Below are positions 50,622 through 63,160 of a DNA stretch of 64,000 bases, one piece after another. The DNA comes from Myripristis murdjan (Eukaryota; Chordata; Actinopteri; Holocentriformes; Holocentridae). The stretch is taken from positions 25,177,667 through 25,241,666 of the forward strand of contig NC_043989.1 of assembly GCF_902150065.1 (NCBI RefSeq), read 5' to 3'. The first letter of the stretch is position 1; the number at the start of each line of letters is the position of its first letter. Under the pieces are notes generated by a model. It was not told the origin of the DNA, did no database searches, and was given only the letters and a program-made list of their open reading frames with translations. Position numbers and translations under genes: made by a program.

Positions 50622-53600
50622 ATGAAGCTGACTGAAGTTAAAAAGCTGAAAGTACCCGAGCTGCGAGTCAGACTCAAATCACTCGGCTTGGACAGCAAGG
50701 GACTCAAGGCTGAACTTGTCGACAGACTTTGGTCTGCGCTTGAAGCAGGACCGACGACACAAACAAGTCAGAGCGGCCAAGGAGACGGCGAAAGTGTTTC
50801 TGACGACGGGGAGGAGGTGACAGCACAATATGGCAGTCCGCCGGGACACTCAGCACCGACGGAGATGTCGGCCGCTTCGCCTGCCGACCAGAGCGCATCA
50901 CCGCCATGCGCCGACGCCGCGCCACGCAGCCCCGTCTGCGGCAGGAAGTACTCAGACAGCGGCACTCAGACGGAGCCCGACACCGAGCCCGTACTGCTGC
51001 CAGACCCACCGCTGGTCACACGCTGTCTGTCGGCGGAGAAGCAAGGCTCCCAGGAGGCATGTAGAGGAATGAAACGGCGAGGTGAGCAGACCGTCCAGGA
51101 GCACCACGACGCCACGGAAGCCCCTGTTTCTGCATCTGGATCTAAGGCACAGTCGGGCTCAAGGCACAGTCCGGTGCCCCAAGCCGGGGAGGGGGAGTCG
51201 GCGAGGGAGCACGGAGAGGGAGAGGGGAAGGATGCGGACAGGAGAGTTCTGTCAGCGGAGGAGATGGTCAGGGGCAGGGCTTTCTACGAGTTCAAAGAGG
51301 AGGTCCGCTACAAAAGGTACTGCAGGCCACTCTAGATATAGTACCACCTAGAGCTGTGCTGTGTATCGATGATATGACAGCTTTTTAATATTGTAATGTC
51401 GTGGTATGGCCTTGTCTTTTCCTGGCTTAAAAGGCTGCATTTGTCTCCTGCATTTTGTCGGGATGTAGGTGTGTAAATAAACCCACATAATCCACATTAA
51501 TGTCTTATGAAAGCAGCAGTAGTCACCCGTACAATATTATTATCAAGTTGTTCAGTCAATGAATTTGTGATATTTAAATTCGTCAATATTGCCCAGCCCC
51601 GTTTCACTCCAGGGCTTCCAGTCATTAAAGTCTGGTTTTCCTGGGTGTCATGAACCAGCATTTGTCCATCTTTCTCTCATCACCCAGGTCCAAAACACCT
51701 CCACCTCCACTTGAGAGAGAGGCGGTAGAGGAGGAGGATGAAGACAGAGTCCGGCTAGATCCATGTGAGTCTTTGGAAAAATAACTTGATGAAGATGGGT
51801 CACCAAACAACCCTCATCCACTGCTGCAGCTTTCATTTTTGCTCTGATCGTTTTGTGATGATTATTATCCCTGAGAACACCGCAGCACATGTTGGATCCC
51901 TGTGTCCTGCCTTGTTGCTTCCATAGATGGCTGTGACCTCCACTTTGAGGTGGGTCCTGACGGTGCCTGTGGCCAGCCGCGGTTCTGGGCCCGTTTCCCC
52001 TTGCTGTGGTCAGGCTGCAGGCTCACCCACGGGGCGCTGCGGGGCAGGGTGGGCTTTGAGGTGAGACTGGAGAGGAAGCTGTTGACCACAGAGGTGGAGG
52101 AAGAGGGAAAGGAGGCCCAAGACCTGGAGCCCTACGGCCTGAGAGTGGGCTGGTCAGCCGCTAACAGCTCACTGCTGCTGGGTAAGGACTAGAAACAAGG
52201 ATTATTTAAAGTTAATGAGGGTTTTGTTTTTATTTACTGGACAATGCTCTTTTATGTTTCATTTTGGCAGCGTATGCTCTTGTGATGTTTTGGCTCTCTG
52301 AAACCTCTGAAAAGACTGTTGGACTTTGTGCAAGAACTCAGAATATTTATTTTATTTATTTTCAGAGAGGTCAGCGCTTCATTTATCATGTTAATACATG
52401 CTTGCTTTCATATTTACTGTATTATATTTCTTCATTTGCATACAGTCATAGAAAATGTTCCTTGTCTGTAATTAATCATAACACACCCATATTCGATCAC
52501 ACCATGCAGCTTTTGTTTTTTCTGCTATATCTTTCTGAATTTCTCGCTTGCATTTCTTTCCTTTCCATCTGTCTTGTTGCAGGTGAAGACAACTTGTCTT
52601 ATGCATATGATGGACACGGCAGAAAAGTGTCAGGTGGAAAGGAGGAGGATTTTGGAGAACCGTTCTCACAGGGTGATATCATTGGCTGTTATGCTGTGAG
52701 TGACACCTGTCTCTTCTTCTTCTCTCCATCTTGTTCTCTGTATTCTTGTCTTTATAGACTTGTTATTATTGCCCTAGCTAGATCATGCCTCATATTGATA
52801 GTATCAGAGGGAGTTTATTTTAACCTAGACTGTGCCTCTGTGTGTGTGCATGTGTGGTGTGTATCCTTGCACACCCACAGTCCTTCTCCACAGATGGTGC
52901 TGTTGAGCTGTCCTTCTGTAAGAACGGTCGTTTCATGGGTGTGGCGTTTTCCCTGGGTGCCTCAGTGCTGCGGGGTGGCGCCCTGTTTCCTCACGCCCTC
53001 TGTAAGAACTGCTCAGTCAGATTCCTCCTGGATCCCACAGCCCCTCCCTGGTACCCCGGCCCTGCAGGATTCAACCCACTGGTGTCGCTCCCTGCAGGCA
53101 AAAGGTTTCGAGCAGCGCCAGCCCCGAGCTCCAGAGCGCAGTGTGAGGTGAGGCAGAGAGGAGCCGGGGGATGGCAATGCTGTGGCGAGAGATCCTGGTT
53201 GTGACAGTAGCCAGGGTCCCCTCACAGGTGTTTTATGTGAATGATGTTCTATCAAATTGAAGAGGCTGAATGGAAATAGCATATTTTGATAAAACTTCCT
53301 CAGTATCACAAAGAAAGTTTGTATATGTATGCGTGCCTTTTCTGTTGATAGATTACGTAGGCTTGCGATTATCGAAAGCTTCCCTTCACAGAACAACAAA
53401 TAAATATTTGCGTTGAAATATTGCAGCCAAACTGATTAGAAAATGTCTTTCCAGAGTGACCTCCCAGTTCAATGGTCATTATTTAGTATGCCAAGTACAT
53501 TGCATTGTTTTTGTCTTTGAGCAGGATGAAAAATGGCCAACATCAGATGACAGAAAAGTGTCAAAACCATAAACAAGTTTCTCAATACTAAGAAATTCTT

Positions 53601-56118
53601 GAAATCCTCTTTTTTTACTTGCCACAGTGGTTTGTGATCTTTTTGGTAAACTACTTCTACACATTCATCTGCTTCAGTAATAGACAAAGTTTTTATCAAC
53701 CCAAAGTCATGTTTTAGATTTTAATGACCTTTGCCTCAAGGTGCAATAATTGAAATGACAAAAATGAGGACAGTTTACAGTTGACTGAGTCAGCTGACAA
53801 TGAGAACCACGTAGATTTAACCATCAAATTACATGGTTATTCCAGGTTTTCTATCAGTTGAGTTCAAACTTAAATAGACCCTCAGCGATTTTGATTTTGG
53901 CAGCTTTAAAATTGGCTTAATAATTAGGTAGATAACATAACTAGTGACCAGTTTTGTTTTTCTTCACGCTCCCAACCCTCCACCCGTCTGTGTTTGTGTC
54001 TGTGCAGGTGGTGATGCTGGTGGGTCTTCCTGGTTCTGGGAAGAGCCACTGGGCCAGGACTCTGATGAAGCAGCAGCCCGAGAAGCGCTTCAGGCTCTTG
54101 GGCACCGAGGAGCTCCTCACCTGTATGATTGTCAGTCAAACCTCCAGTCTGTTCAGCATCATTTGTTACATTTCTGACCAGTGGTGTTATTTGAGCCAAA
54201 TGTGATTGACCTCTCTCTCTCTGTGTGTGTGTTGGTACAGAGCGGAGGTCAGCGGGAGAGCAGGCTGCAGCAAGCGTCTCAGTGTCTGACTGAGCTGATC
54301 AAGACGGCCGCCCAAACTCCAGGGAACTACATCCTCGACCAGGTGACACTTGTAAACACCTACACATGTTGAATTTAACTATGACTCGTTCTTGTCCAGA
54401 TAAATAGTTCTACATTACCTATGAATGCGAGTTGGATCGTGGAGATATATTCTCCTCATATTCTCTTCCTGTCCCTCCGTTTCCAGTCCAATGTGCTCTT
54501 CTCTGCGCGGCGTCACAAGCTGCAGCTCTTCAGGGGCTTCAGGCGGCGGGTGGTGGTGCTCTTCCCCTCAGCCGAGGAGTGGAGAAGGCGACTGGCCCAG
54601 CAGGAGTTAGAGGACGGGGAGCACATCCCAGAGACCGCCCTGCTCAAACTCCAGGGTCTGACTCATACAAATATTGCAGAAATTACACAGTCACAAGCTG
54701 ATGTTTCATGCTATTGTGGCAGATGTGTTGTAATATTTTTTTTAATATGCCCAGAGATGCTGTAGTTCTTTAGAACTTGATGTGTGCCCCCACTAAGCAT
54801 GGATCATATCCCATCAGAGCTTTCTTTCCTATTTCTCCTAACTTTCCTGCTGTCCAAATAAATGAAAAAATATAACAATCAGCAACATTTCCTTAAATAA
54901 ATGTCAGTTTTGCTACTCTATCGCTAATTGGTAAAACAGTATAACATAGCAGTGATTCAAACTGTTGCCAGCTCACGAAAGCGTTTACATTTTCTGTTTG
55001 AAACACCCTGTGTCTAGTAGGTGTTTTCTTGGGGGAAAAAAACCCTCCTTTCCACAGGAAGTGATGTTTTAATCTTCTGGTTTGTTGAGAGTAAATATAA
55101 GAGGACAAGGCTAGTGATTAGTAATGATGAGCCATCATGGCTGAAATTCAAACCTTCAATATAAAATCTGGGAAAAAGATGTCATAGTATCCAGTAGTGT
55201 GACATTTTTCCTCAGATTTTGATTGAGGCACTGATTGACTGACAAGTGATTCTGCTCTGTTCTTTGCTGCGATGCTTTAATCCTCATAGACTTCCTTTTT
55301 GTTTGCGTCTCCTTGACTGAGGTGGATTTCCCTTCCTTCCCCAGTGAGCTGCACTCTTCCAGAGCAGCAGAGCGACCTGTTGGAGGAGCTGCAGTACGTC
55401 GAGCTGCCTGAGGATCAGGCTCAGGCCCTCCTGCAGGACTACAGAAAGGAGGCACGCAGACTTCTGCCCCCCCTCCCGAAACAAGAGAGGAAGAAGCCTC
55501 GACTTCACAAGAGCAGACCCATCACCTATGGGCCTCCCCGCTGCCATAGCAACCAGTGGGGTGGGAAAAATGGTGTGTAGGAGAAATGATAGGACGTATG
55601 TGGTGATTCTGAGCACCTCACTAAATTAATTTGTTTTCCAAGATGTTATTTAAATGATTTTTATGACTGTTTTTGCAGGGTGGGATGGCACAAGGATCGG
55701 TCTGCAACCATGGAGCCAGCAGCCAGGATATGTGAGTGCAATGTAGCTGTGAAAAAGTTCAAACTGCATTCAATGAGACTGGAATGTGGACCGTGTGAAA
55801 TTAACCATGACACAGTTAAGATGAATATAGACATAATTTAGAGGCAAGGCAGCACTACAGGCAGATTACTGCCATGCTCAGTGTGTTTGTATTTAGTTTC
55901 TGTATGGTATGCATTCCAAGCTTTGTGAATGTAACGAAAACAGATACTGCACAAAAACACCTTCATTTGATTTCCATTTAATTTAAGATGAACTGATCAT
56001 ACTCTGTATCCTCCTTTTTGTCTCATTCTTTAAAATCCAGTGGAACATGTATCAAGACCAAGGGTACTACTTCAACAACAAAGGCTTCAGCTACAGCGAT
56101 TATCAGGGGTACTTGTGA
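50622..56118 (+). CDS. hnrnpul2: hnRNP U-like protein (SAP-SPRY-kinase-like)
   Basis: Nuclear RNA/DNA-damage factor of the hnRNPU family. Eleven exons, phases consistent, 719 aa: 50622-51316, 51688-51764, 51927-52181, 52583-52695, 52881-53147, 54008-54130, 54241-54342, 54487-54655, 55345-55572, 55679-55731, 56041-56118. SAP domain at residues 3-37 (LKVPELRVRLKSLGLDSKGL), acidic/Ser-rich linker, RGRAFYEFKEE motif, SPRY about 275-440 (LSYAYDGHGRK, IIGCYA, LCKNCSV), P-loop 475-482 GLPGSGKS, NYILDQSNV, then RKEARRLLPP. The linker and RAFYEF block favour HNRNPUL2 over HNRNPUL1; the short YQDQGYYFNNKG tail recalls the C-terminus of UL1. The RGG-rich tail of the family is absent. Exon 8 uses a weak donor GTCTGA and exon 6 GTCAGT. 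Confidence 0.9.
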
Positions 56119-57440
56119 ACATGGAGCGAGATAAAACAGGCTGCCAAACTCTCCAGTGGCCCTTTTCAGGCACCGAGGGTAACCCAGAACTTTCCACAAA
56201 CTGGAACTTGCTAGAGCCCATGAAGTTCAGGGACTGTTTTTTGGTTCCTTTGCCGCTGGATGAAGAAAGCCGCTGTCATGCATCAGGCTTGTTGACCTAT
56301 TTTAACCCATAGCTTTTTTGACAGACTGTTTCAGCCTCTAATATTCTGTACAACTTTGTTTTTACAACTTGCAGTTTGCAGTGTTTTTGCCGTGTGTTTT
56401 CAGTCTGTTGTTGCTGGCTGATTTGTGTTGTAGCCCTCTGATGGTTGTGCATTTACAGAAGTGTTGTCAAGGCTTGACCCATCCAGACGGACAGGCCTGC
56501 TAGCTCTTCCTAAAGCTCCCTCGATCTCAGGTTTAAATATCTCCTCCCAAGGAGGGCTGAAATCAGGTTCCAAACTTCATCTGTCATGGCCCTTTTGGAT
56601 TATCAGGGGGAAACCAGGGACTTCCCAGAACCTGTGAAGTTCAGGTTCTGCCTTTTTTTTTTCCTTTTCACTGCCTGGAGAACCAGCCGAGAAGAGCAGG
56701 AGGTGCTCCATAAAAAAATCTTAGTCTTGATCGTTTTGTAGGCTTGCTCTTTTATGGCCAGCTCTCCCAAATACAGGTAAATTTTTGAATACAGTTTTTT
56801 ATTTGTAACAACCAATCTATAATGTTTTTCTTGTAGATCTAATATTTTATTATAGATCAGTGTTTCTAACAGCTGAGATGAGATCCTGCTGGATACTGTA
56901 AAACTTCTGTTAAAAGCCGAGTCAATCACATCGAAACAGTCCTGAGGCTATTTAACCCATTGAACCCCCACTAGTTGACAGATTTTATCAGCTTCTGACA
57001 CTTTAACATGCACTTTGCAATTTTTTTGCTGGTTATTTTTACAGTTTGTTTTTCTCTAGTGTTGCTTCTTGGCTCTCTGATAGTGCATGTTTACAGAAGT
57101 GTTGCTAGGTCATCACTTGGGTCAGTCAAGATGAAAGGCCCACTAACCCTTCGCAAAAGTTCCTGGAACTCCGATTGTCGCCTCAGCTCCTGAGCAGGGA
57201 CTAAATCAGGCACCAGGAACTAAACCTGTACCCGTGTTGGGGCCGATGGAAACTACACCAGAAGCCACAAAACTCCCTTCAAGGCACAGCACATCTTCCT
57301 AAGTTCTTACATTGAAAAAGGGCCATAGTTTTTATTTTTTTCCATTATTTTGTGGAAACAAGAGAGTGGACTAAATGAACAAATGACATCCTACAGAGAG
57401 GTACAATCTATATGGAGTTTGTTAAACTACAGTTTTGGTT
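56119..57440. repeat. Diverged tandem copies downstream of hnrnpul2
   Basis: Blocks near 56420-56590 and 57045-57240 align at an offset of about 635 bases: both contain CTCTGAT..GTGCAT..TTACAGAAGTGTTG followed by a GGCC(T/C)..CTA..CTT core and GGGACT/AAATCAGG. A second pair near 56215-56270 and 56630-56690 (TGAAGTTCAGG ... CTGGA) aligns about 410 bases apart. Probably nested copies of one interspersed repeat; no coding sequence. Confidence 0.5.
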
Positions 57441-57760
57441 TTAACCCTTTCACGCATAGCGGTCACTACAGTGGACAGCTGTTTAAAGTCGTTTCTCCTA
57501 AATGCAGTGGTTTCTATGGTGGAATTGCATATCAGCTGTTAGAATGCTCTCTGCTGCTCCCCTACTTTGAGGTTTATGCAGAGACTGTAAGTTCTTGTTG
57601 CTGAAAACATGTTATACTAGTATCATGACATGGTAACACCAGTCCTGCATCCTTAAAGAAGTATGGAGACTCACAAAAATGTTCATGCCCTAAGAAGAGT
57701 AAAAACACATAAAAAAAAATCTTGACTCAGGCTTTCATAATTCATGCATGAAAGGGTTAA
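57441..57760. mobile_element. piggyBac-type MITE
   Basis: The 320-bp element runs from TTAACCCTTTCACGCAT to its inverted match ATGCATGAAAGGGTTAA, one mismatch in 17. TTAA at both ends is the piggyBac target duplication. No transposase. It lies between the convergent 3' ends of hnrnpul2 and nudt22. Confidence 0.85.
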
Positions 57761-58085
57761 TGCTCAAAGTATTGAGTTAGTATTGGCAACAATATTTCAA
57801 CAAAGTAAATATCTGTACTGCCTGCTTTACCAATCAATTGTAATCCGTGTTGTTGCACTAAATAATTTCAATGACAGGAAAAATGTCACTTTTTAGGATT
57901 TTTATTCAACAAAAATATTGATGTTATAGTTTTTACTGTACAAATGTTTTGTAAAGGCTTGCACAACTGTGAAGGTATGTACTTGCTTAAAAGAGTTACA
58001 GACTTTGCTGGAGAAACAGACTCTCTTTGTGTTCATTGGTTCATCGGGATGGTTTTTCTGGTGTGACACCCTGAGTGTGAGACAG

Positions 58086-60628
58086 TCAGCTGCTGTCTGG
58101 TTCTCTGTCGAGCCTCATGAGCTGGTAGAGCAGCACTGCTCCCTTGGCTGAAGGACACAGCTCCCTCCACAGAGGACTTCTGCTATTTAGCTGCAACATG
58201 TCCTGCACAACACACAGAGACGGTACAACATAAACATCGAAGAATTAATGTTTTCCAAGTGTGTCTTGCAAGTTACACATCTTTGTTTTGAATCTTGGAA
58301 TTTGTAATACACTATTGATAGATCTTGTTTTATTTGAGTTATTTCTGCCGTATACAAAAGCGCATTCTGGTGTTACCAATCTACTGCTGATTCTTACTTT
58401 TGTGCCGAGGAAAACGATGTCTGTGGATTCATGTGCCTCTGCTCCTCCTCTCCAATACAACTCTCGAACTTCATCAGAGGTTAATGAGCAGCTGGAGATA
58501 CACAGGTATATGAAAATATGTTTGAGCACCGGTCAAACATTATCATAATGGACTTCTCTCATGGCACTCAACAGGCAGGTCACCTAGTTAAATTGCAGCG
58601 CAGTTACTGCAGCCGCATTGGCACTGTTTGCATTATTAGCATTCTTCCTCCAAACCAAGGGATACTGCACGTGGCAAGCTACTTAGCAAGATAATGCTAC
58701 CGTGTGTTGTATTTATCAAAACAGGAAGTGCAGTTACCTGATGTAGAACTCAGCGCTTGGCCTGCCAGCACTGGTGTGGTTCAAAGCAACGCCCATCAGC
58801 ACAGGCTCTCCAAGGAAACTCACAGGAACATTCACCTGAAGGCAAACAGACGAAGCTCTTCATCTCTACATTGTTTTTAGAGTACCTCAATAATCTAACT
58901 TGATACCCTCAATTTGAGTCTTAGCTCCCGGCTATGGGAAAGAATTGGTCATGTTTAGAGCTGCAACTAACAATTATTTTAAGAAGAAACACAATTGTAG
59001 GTGTTGTTTTATTGTTCTGATGCAGCAATCTTGGAAATTAACTCCAAAGAAAACAATTTTTCCAGTAGCATCTATGACGAATACGGCGGGGATGCTGATG
59101 GGTTACAAACCTGGAGTGGCCGCTGAGTAATAAGGGATTCTCAAACAAACTGAGAGTGACTTAATGTGGTTTGGAACTGGATTTTCAAGGTATATGTAAA
59201 GAAACCCACCTCATCTCTGATCTCGGCACACACAGAGGAGAAGAGCTCTGACACCACGGCCTCCTGCCTCTGCTGCAGCACAGATAAGCTGATGTGCTCC
59301 TCACTCCCTTCCTGGCCCAGAGCCTCACACACTACCTAGGGCGGGGGGCAGGAGAGCACAGAGCATGATGGGTGACAAGATTCAACCCACTGAAACTTTA
59401 CATGCTGCTGTCATTTGACAAAAGGCAAGGTCTAGGATCTGAGGAGGCGTTTTCAGGCTTGCACAAAAGACTTAAAAATCCATCTTTGATCCCTCTTTAG
59501 CCTCCTTGCTCACCTTGGGTTCTGGGTGCCCTCCAGGGATGTCCAGCAGCCCCCCTGCCTCTGCCACCCTCTGGCTCCTCCTTATCAACACCACCTGACC
59601 GTCACATGTACACAGGACACCGCCCACTCCCAGAGGCTGGGCCAATAGCGCGAGGGGATCTCCAAAATCCGCCTCTCCTCGCCTGCACAGTTCTGCCGCT
59701 CGGCAGGACCAGTTGGTTCCCAGGAAGTCCTTGTAGCATGTAAGACCCAGTCTCAGAATGAGGAGAGGACTGGGGGCCTCTCCATTGTCTGTGCTTCTGT
59801 CAGGGCATGAGGGAAAGTCACTAGCAATGAACTCAGACGCACTGGAATCAGAGGTGGACAAAGTTTTTATCGATGTATTTGCTTTCAGCTGTATGGCACA
59901 GTCCCCATTTTCTTGCTGATGTGCAGGACAGTCTCCTTCAGGAGCATTCTTTCGTGCAGCTTCATGCTTAGTAACTCTTTGGTTGCTGTGTAACTGGCCA
60001 TCTGGGTCCCCAGAACAGTCCAAGCAGGGGGCTTGGGTTGAGGAACTGCTGGCAGGGTGTTTGGGAGGAAGAGAGGAGGTAACAGAGGGGGATGGAGGAC
60101 AGTTTGAGGAGGCCAAACTGAAAGAGTGAAGTCTGAATTTGGCTCCATTGAACAGCCATGGCTCCCTGGACACCCGCTCTGCCCACACCTCCTCTATGTG
60201 ACGCTCTAGAGCCGTATCTGTCTGCCTGTTAAATCTGGGGAGAACATAAGGCATGGGAGGGGTAAGGCCGGAACAAAACAAATGAGACAGTCATCGGTAT
60301 GAACTATAAGAAACTAAAAAAAAAAGTTGTGAATATATCTTTGCTAATGTCACCAAAATAAATTCCCATACATCAAATGTGCTTCACTGTTAACATGACT
60401 GTGATTCAATGGCTTTGGCAAATTGGCCTTTTTTAATTTAAATCTCTCAAATTTCTGAACCCATTTTAAACCATCCACCTCCTGGTCCTACCTCTCAGAG
60501 AGCTCCACTTGTACTTGGGACCTGAGGAGCCCCCGCCAGGCTGCACAGTGCAGCAGCACAGACACCTCGGGGTCCTCCTCACACTGTAGGTCATTACTGG
60601 ACTGTTCCCCTAACATCTCTTCAGCCAT
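58086..60628 (-). CDS. nudt22: NUDT22, Nudix UDP-sugar hydrolase
   Basis: Hydrolyses UDP-glucose/galactose to UMP and sugar-1-phosphate (known for human NUDT22). Six coding exons on the minus strand, consistent phases, 430 aa: 60628-60492, 60234-59514, 59335-59210, 58835-58738, 58491-58398, 58202-58086. Start chosen at MAEEMLG, first in-frame ATG after the acceptor at 60657; a 5' UTR exon probably ends at 61305. Family blocks: DPEVSVLLHC, EPWLFNGAKFRLHS, LRLGLTCYKDFLGTNW, AEAGGLLDIPGGHPEPK, AVVSELFSSVCAEIRDEV (degenerate Nudix helix with both metal-binding Glu kept and Arg replaced), TSAGRPSAEFY and LWRELCPSAKGAVLLY. Residues about 87-200 are a Ser/Pro-rich insert absent from human (303 aa). 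AATAAA on the minus strand lies at 57906-57901. Confidence 0.93.
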
Positions 60629-61304
60629 AACATCACTGCTGCCCAGTGCAGTGCATCTGCATGAAACAGGGTGCAAGGAAATTACTATCAAAAGTAAGCA
60701 CTGCTATAAATATAATGCTCAGCCAAAAAAAAAAAAAAAAAAAAAAAACTGCTCTAAAATCACTATTAAGCAGCAAAGGTCTTCATCCCAAAGTTATTTA
60801 GTTTACTGTCATAGAGGACTGAAGAAACCGGAAAATGTTCTCATTTAAGGAGCAGGAATTTGGAAATTTTCAGCTTAAAAGTGATTCAAATCTATTAACT
60901 GATTATCAAAATAGTTGGGGACTCATTTAATAGCTGGCAACTAATCGATTATTCGGCTAATCACAGCAGCTCCAGTCATATTATGATTGGCGCTTCAGCC
61001 AATCAGAACAGAGAACCGGTCTATCTGAACAACCCGGAGCTATCTGTTAACAACTGTACACTGAATGGTGAAGCTTTTTATGTTGTTACATTTGTTATTC
61101 GACTTTGTTCTTGTACATTGTGTTTGGCTGCTCTGCTGTTAATGGATTACACTGATTAAAAGTTTCTTAGACTGAACCCCTCCGCCCCAGTCAAACGTGT
61201 ACCTCGGGGCTGTTATCCCAGACTTTCTAAGGGTCTGTGATAATAGGGCTACCTGTTCAAAACTTTTCATACTGAATTAGAAAACAAAGCTTCGTTTATC
61301 TTAC

Positions 61305-61430
61305 CGCTAGCGTTTGTGCTTTAAATCCCCAAACGAAGTACGTCTTTGCTGTGTTGAGGAAGAAAATAATACCACAGGCTACTTTCTTCCTCTTCTTCTT
61401 CTGGCGGATGGCAGAAATGCTCGTTACCGC
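61305..61430 (-). other. Probable nudt22 5' UTR exon
   Basis: On the minus strand CGCTAGCG-GTAAGA gives a good donor at 61304-61303, followed later by the coding-exon acceptor. The upstream limit is a guess. Confidence 0.45.
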
Positions 61431-61466
61431 CACCTGGTGGCCCATAGTGTGACCTGACAATATCTT

Positions 61467-61619
61467 TCCCTGCGTTCCAATACCCATACTACCATACTAT
61501 TTAGTAGGGAAAAAAAGAATTAGTATGTCCCAATACATACTAAACTACGTACTTTGTAAGGGCAGCTGCAGTACATACTAAAAGTAAAAAGTATAAGTAT
61601 GAGATTTGGAACGCAGGGA
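61467..61619. mobile_element. Short MITE with 14-bp perfect inverted ends
   Basis: TCCCTGCGTTCCAA at 61467-61480 and its exact complement at 61606-61619 bound a 153-bp element rich in ATACTA/TAGTAT motifs, a common fish MITE pattern. No convincing target duplication, so the superfamily is open. It lies immediately upstream of nudt22. Confidence 0.75.
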
Positions 61620-61856
61620 TAGTGTCTTCCTTCAATCTTGATCACCCATTACTTCATACGAATCTAGGTTGTAATGATTTATCACCCACATCCATTGACC
61701 AGATATTGATCTAAAGTTCAGTTCCCGACATGAATGTTAACACAGGCAACCACACTTTGATGTGATAAGCTTGAAAGCATGGTTAATTTTTGTAAAAGCA
61801 TGTAGCCAATGATATGATATTTCAAAATATCTCCGTCAATTTTTAGAATATTACAC

Positions 61857-61937
<81 letters not shown>
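61857..61937. repeat. (CA)40 microsatellite
   Basis: Pure 80-bp CA run between nudt22 and the divergent 5' exon at 62.2 kb. Confidence 0.95.
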
Positions 61938-61939
<2 letters not shown>

Positions 61940-62199
61940 GGGTTAAATCCCTGCAACACAGAAAACGTGTTGCTGAAGCGTGAAGTCACTACAAGAAGTT
62001 CCGGCAATAACGTCCTGCAAAATAAAAGCCTTGATTGATTTTGAGACTTTGATGTCTTGCGATTTCTACACAATACAAGATACCAGCAGAACAATGAAAA
62101 AAGAGGGAATTTGTGGCAAACAAAAGTGAAATTGTAGCTCCAGGACAGTGATAGTTAATTGTTTTAAGAGTAAAGAAAAGTGAGAGCCACTTGTATTTT

Positions 62200-62315
62200 G
62201 AAGGCCGAGGGGTCTCGCTCGGTCCGCCTTCTGTTGACGGCGCTGAGGTGCGGGGAGGAGACGCTTACACAAGCCAGCGCTGCTGCTGCTGTGTTATGAA
62301 ACTGAGACACAGCTG
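62200..62315 (+). promoter_or_regulatory. CG-richer 5' exon/promoter of next gene
   Basis: A local GC and CpG rise (GGTCTCGCTCGGTCCGCC, GACGGCGCTGAGG) ends at AGCTG-GTATGT, a good donor at 62316. It probably marks a first exon pointing right. The start site is not defined. Confidence 0.45.
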
Positions 62316-63160
62316 GTATGTCATTTTGTTTTTCAGCTTTTAACCGGTGGTTTTATAGATAGTCATGTTTGTGTGTTTGCATATTAGCTGTCAATCGTGA
62401 ACCGATCACCAGCAAATGAGATAATCATAAACAAGCTAACGCATTTGAGTATTTGTTGTTGTCCTTGGTTTCTTGTTGTGTGGAGTGTGGATCCCAGCAA
62501 AAAGTCGCTGTTTGGAGCCGTTAATGGGGGTCTAGATACAAAAATTAATAAACAAATAAACTAGCGAACTAGCCAGCAACAGCACTGCGGTGGCTGTCAT
62601 ATTTCATTGTAGTTAGCCCACTTAGCTAACCTGGCTAGCGTTAGCCTAGCTGCTCATGTAGCAGAACAAATTGTTCTGATAGGAAATGCATGAGAGCTGC
62701 CTGTTTATAACTTGACAAACACGGCCATTAACTTATCGTGCTCAGACCTAGCACAGTGTACAAACAGTAACTGCCTCCAAATGACAGCTGCATCGCTCTC
62801 TGAGGGAACCCTCCACAGTTTGAAACAGTTTGTTTCACACAGGCGGATGAAAGGGCTCCCAGAACCAGCTGGCTGTGTTCCCTCTCTCCAAACTTTTCAT
62901 TCATTGCTGTTGTTCCACAGTCACGTGTCATCTGGTGAAGGGACACTGAGTTCCTGTCAGTGCAGCTGATGAGACCACCATTATCTATGGAAGCCCTCTG
63001 AAAGGTAGACAGATAACATTTATTTATTTAATAAAGAAAAAAAAGGTCCAGTCTGGAAAACTATCTGTATAATAGCTTTAACCTGTATTCCATCTAGCTG
63101 GTTGATTTCACACCGTCACTTTAACTACAACAGACTTGTATGTGCAAAATACAATAATAA
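62316..63160. other. Probable first intron of the right-edge gene
   Basis: No further exon or repeat recognised apart from ordinary AT-rich sequence and a GTTAGC-rich patch near 62610-62650. Confidence 0.35.

Noticed and set aside
52264-53151. 295-codon + strand frame
   Set aside because: Read-through of hnrnpul2 introns 3-4 and exons 4-5 in mixed frames; the spliced reading is clearly better.
61718-62094. Two long CV/VC-repeat frames
   Set aside because: Translation of the (CA)40 microsatellite; same reason for frames at 12.0, 17.2, 31.9, 43.1 and 47.1 kb.
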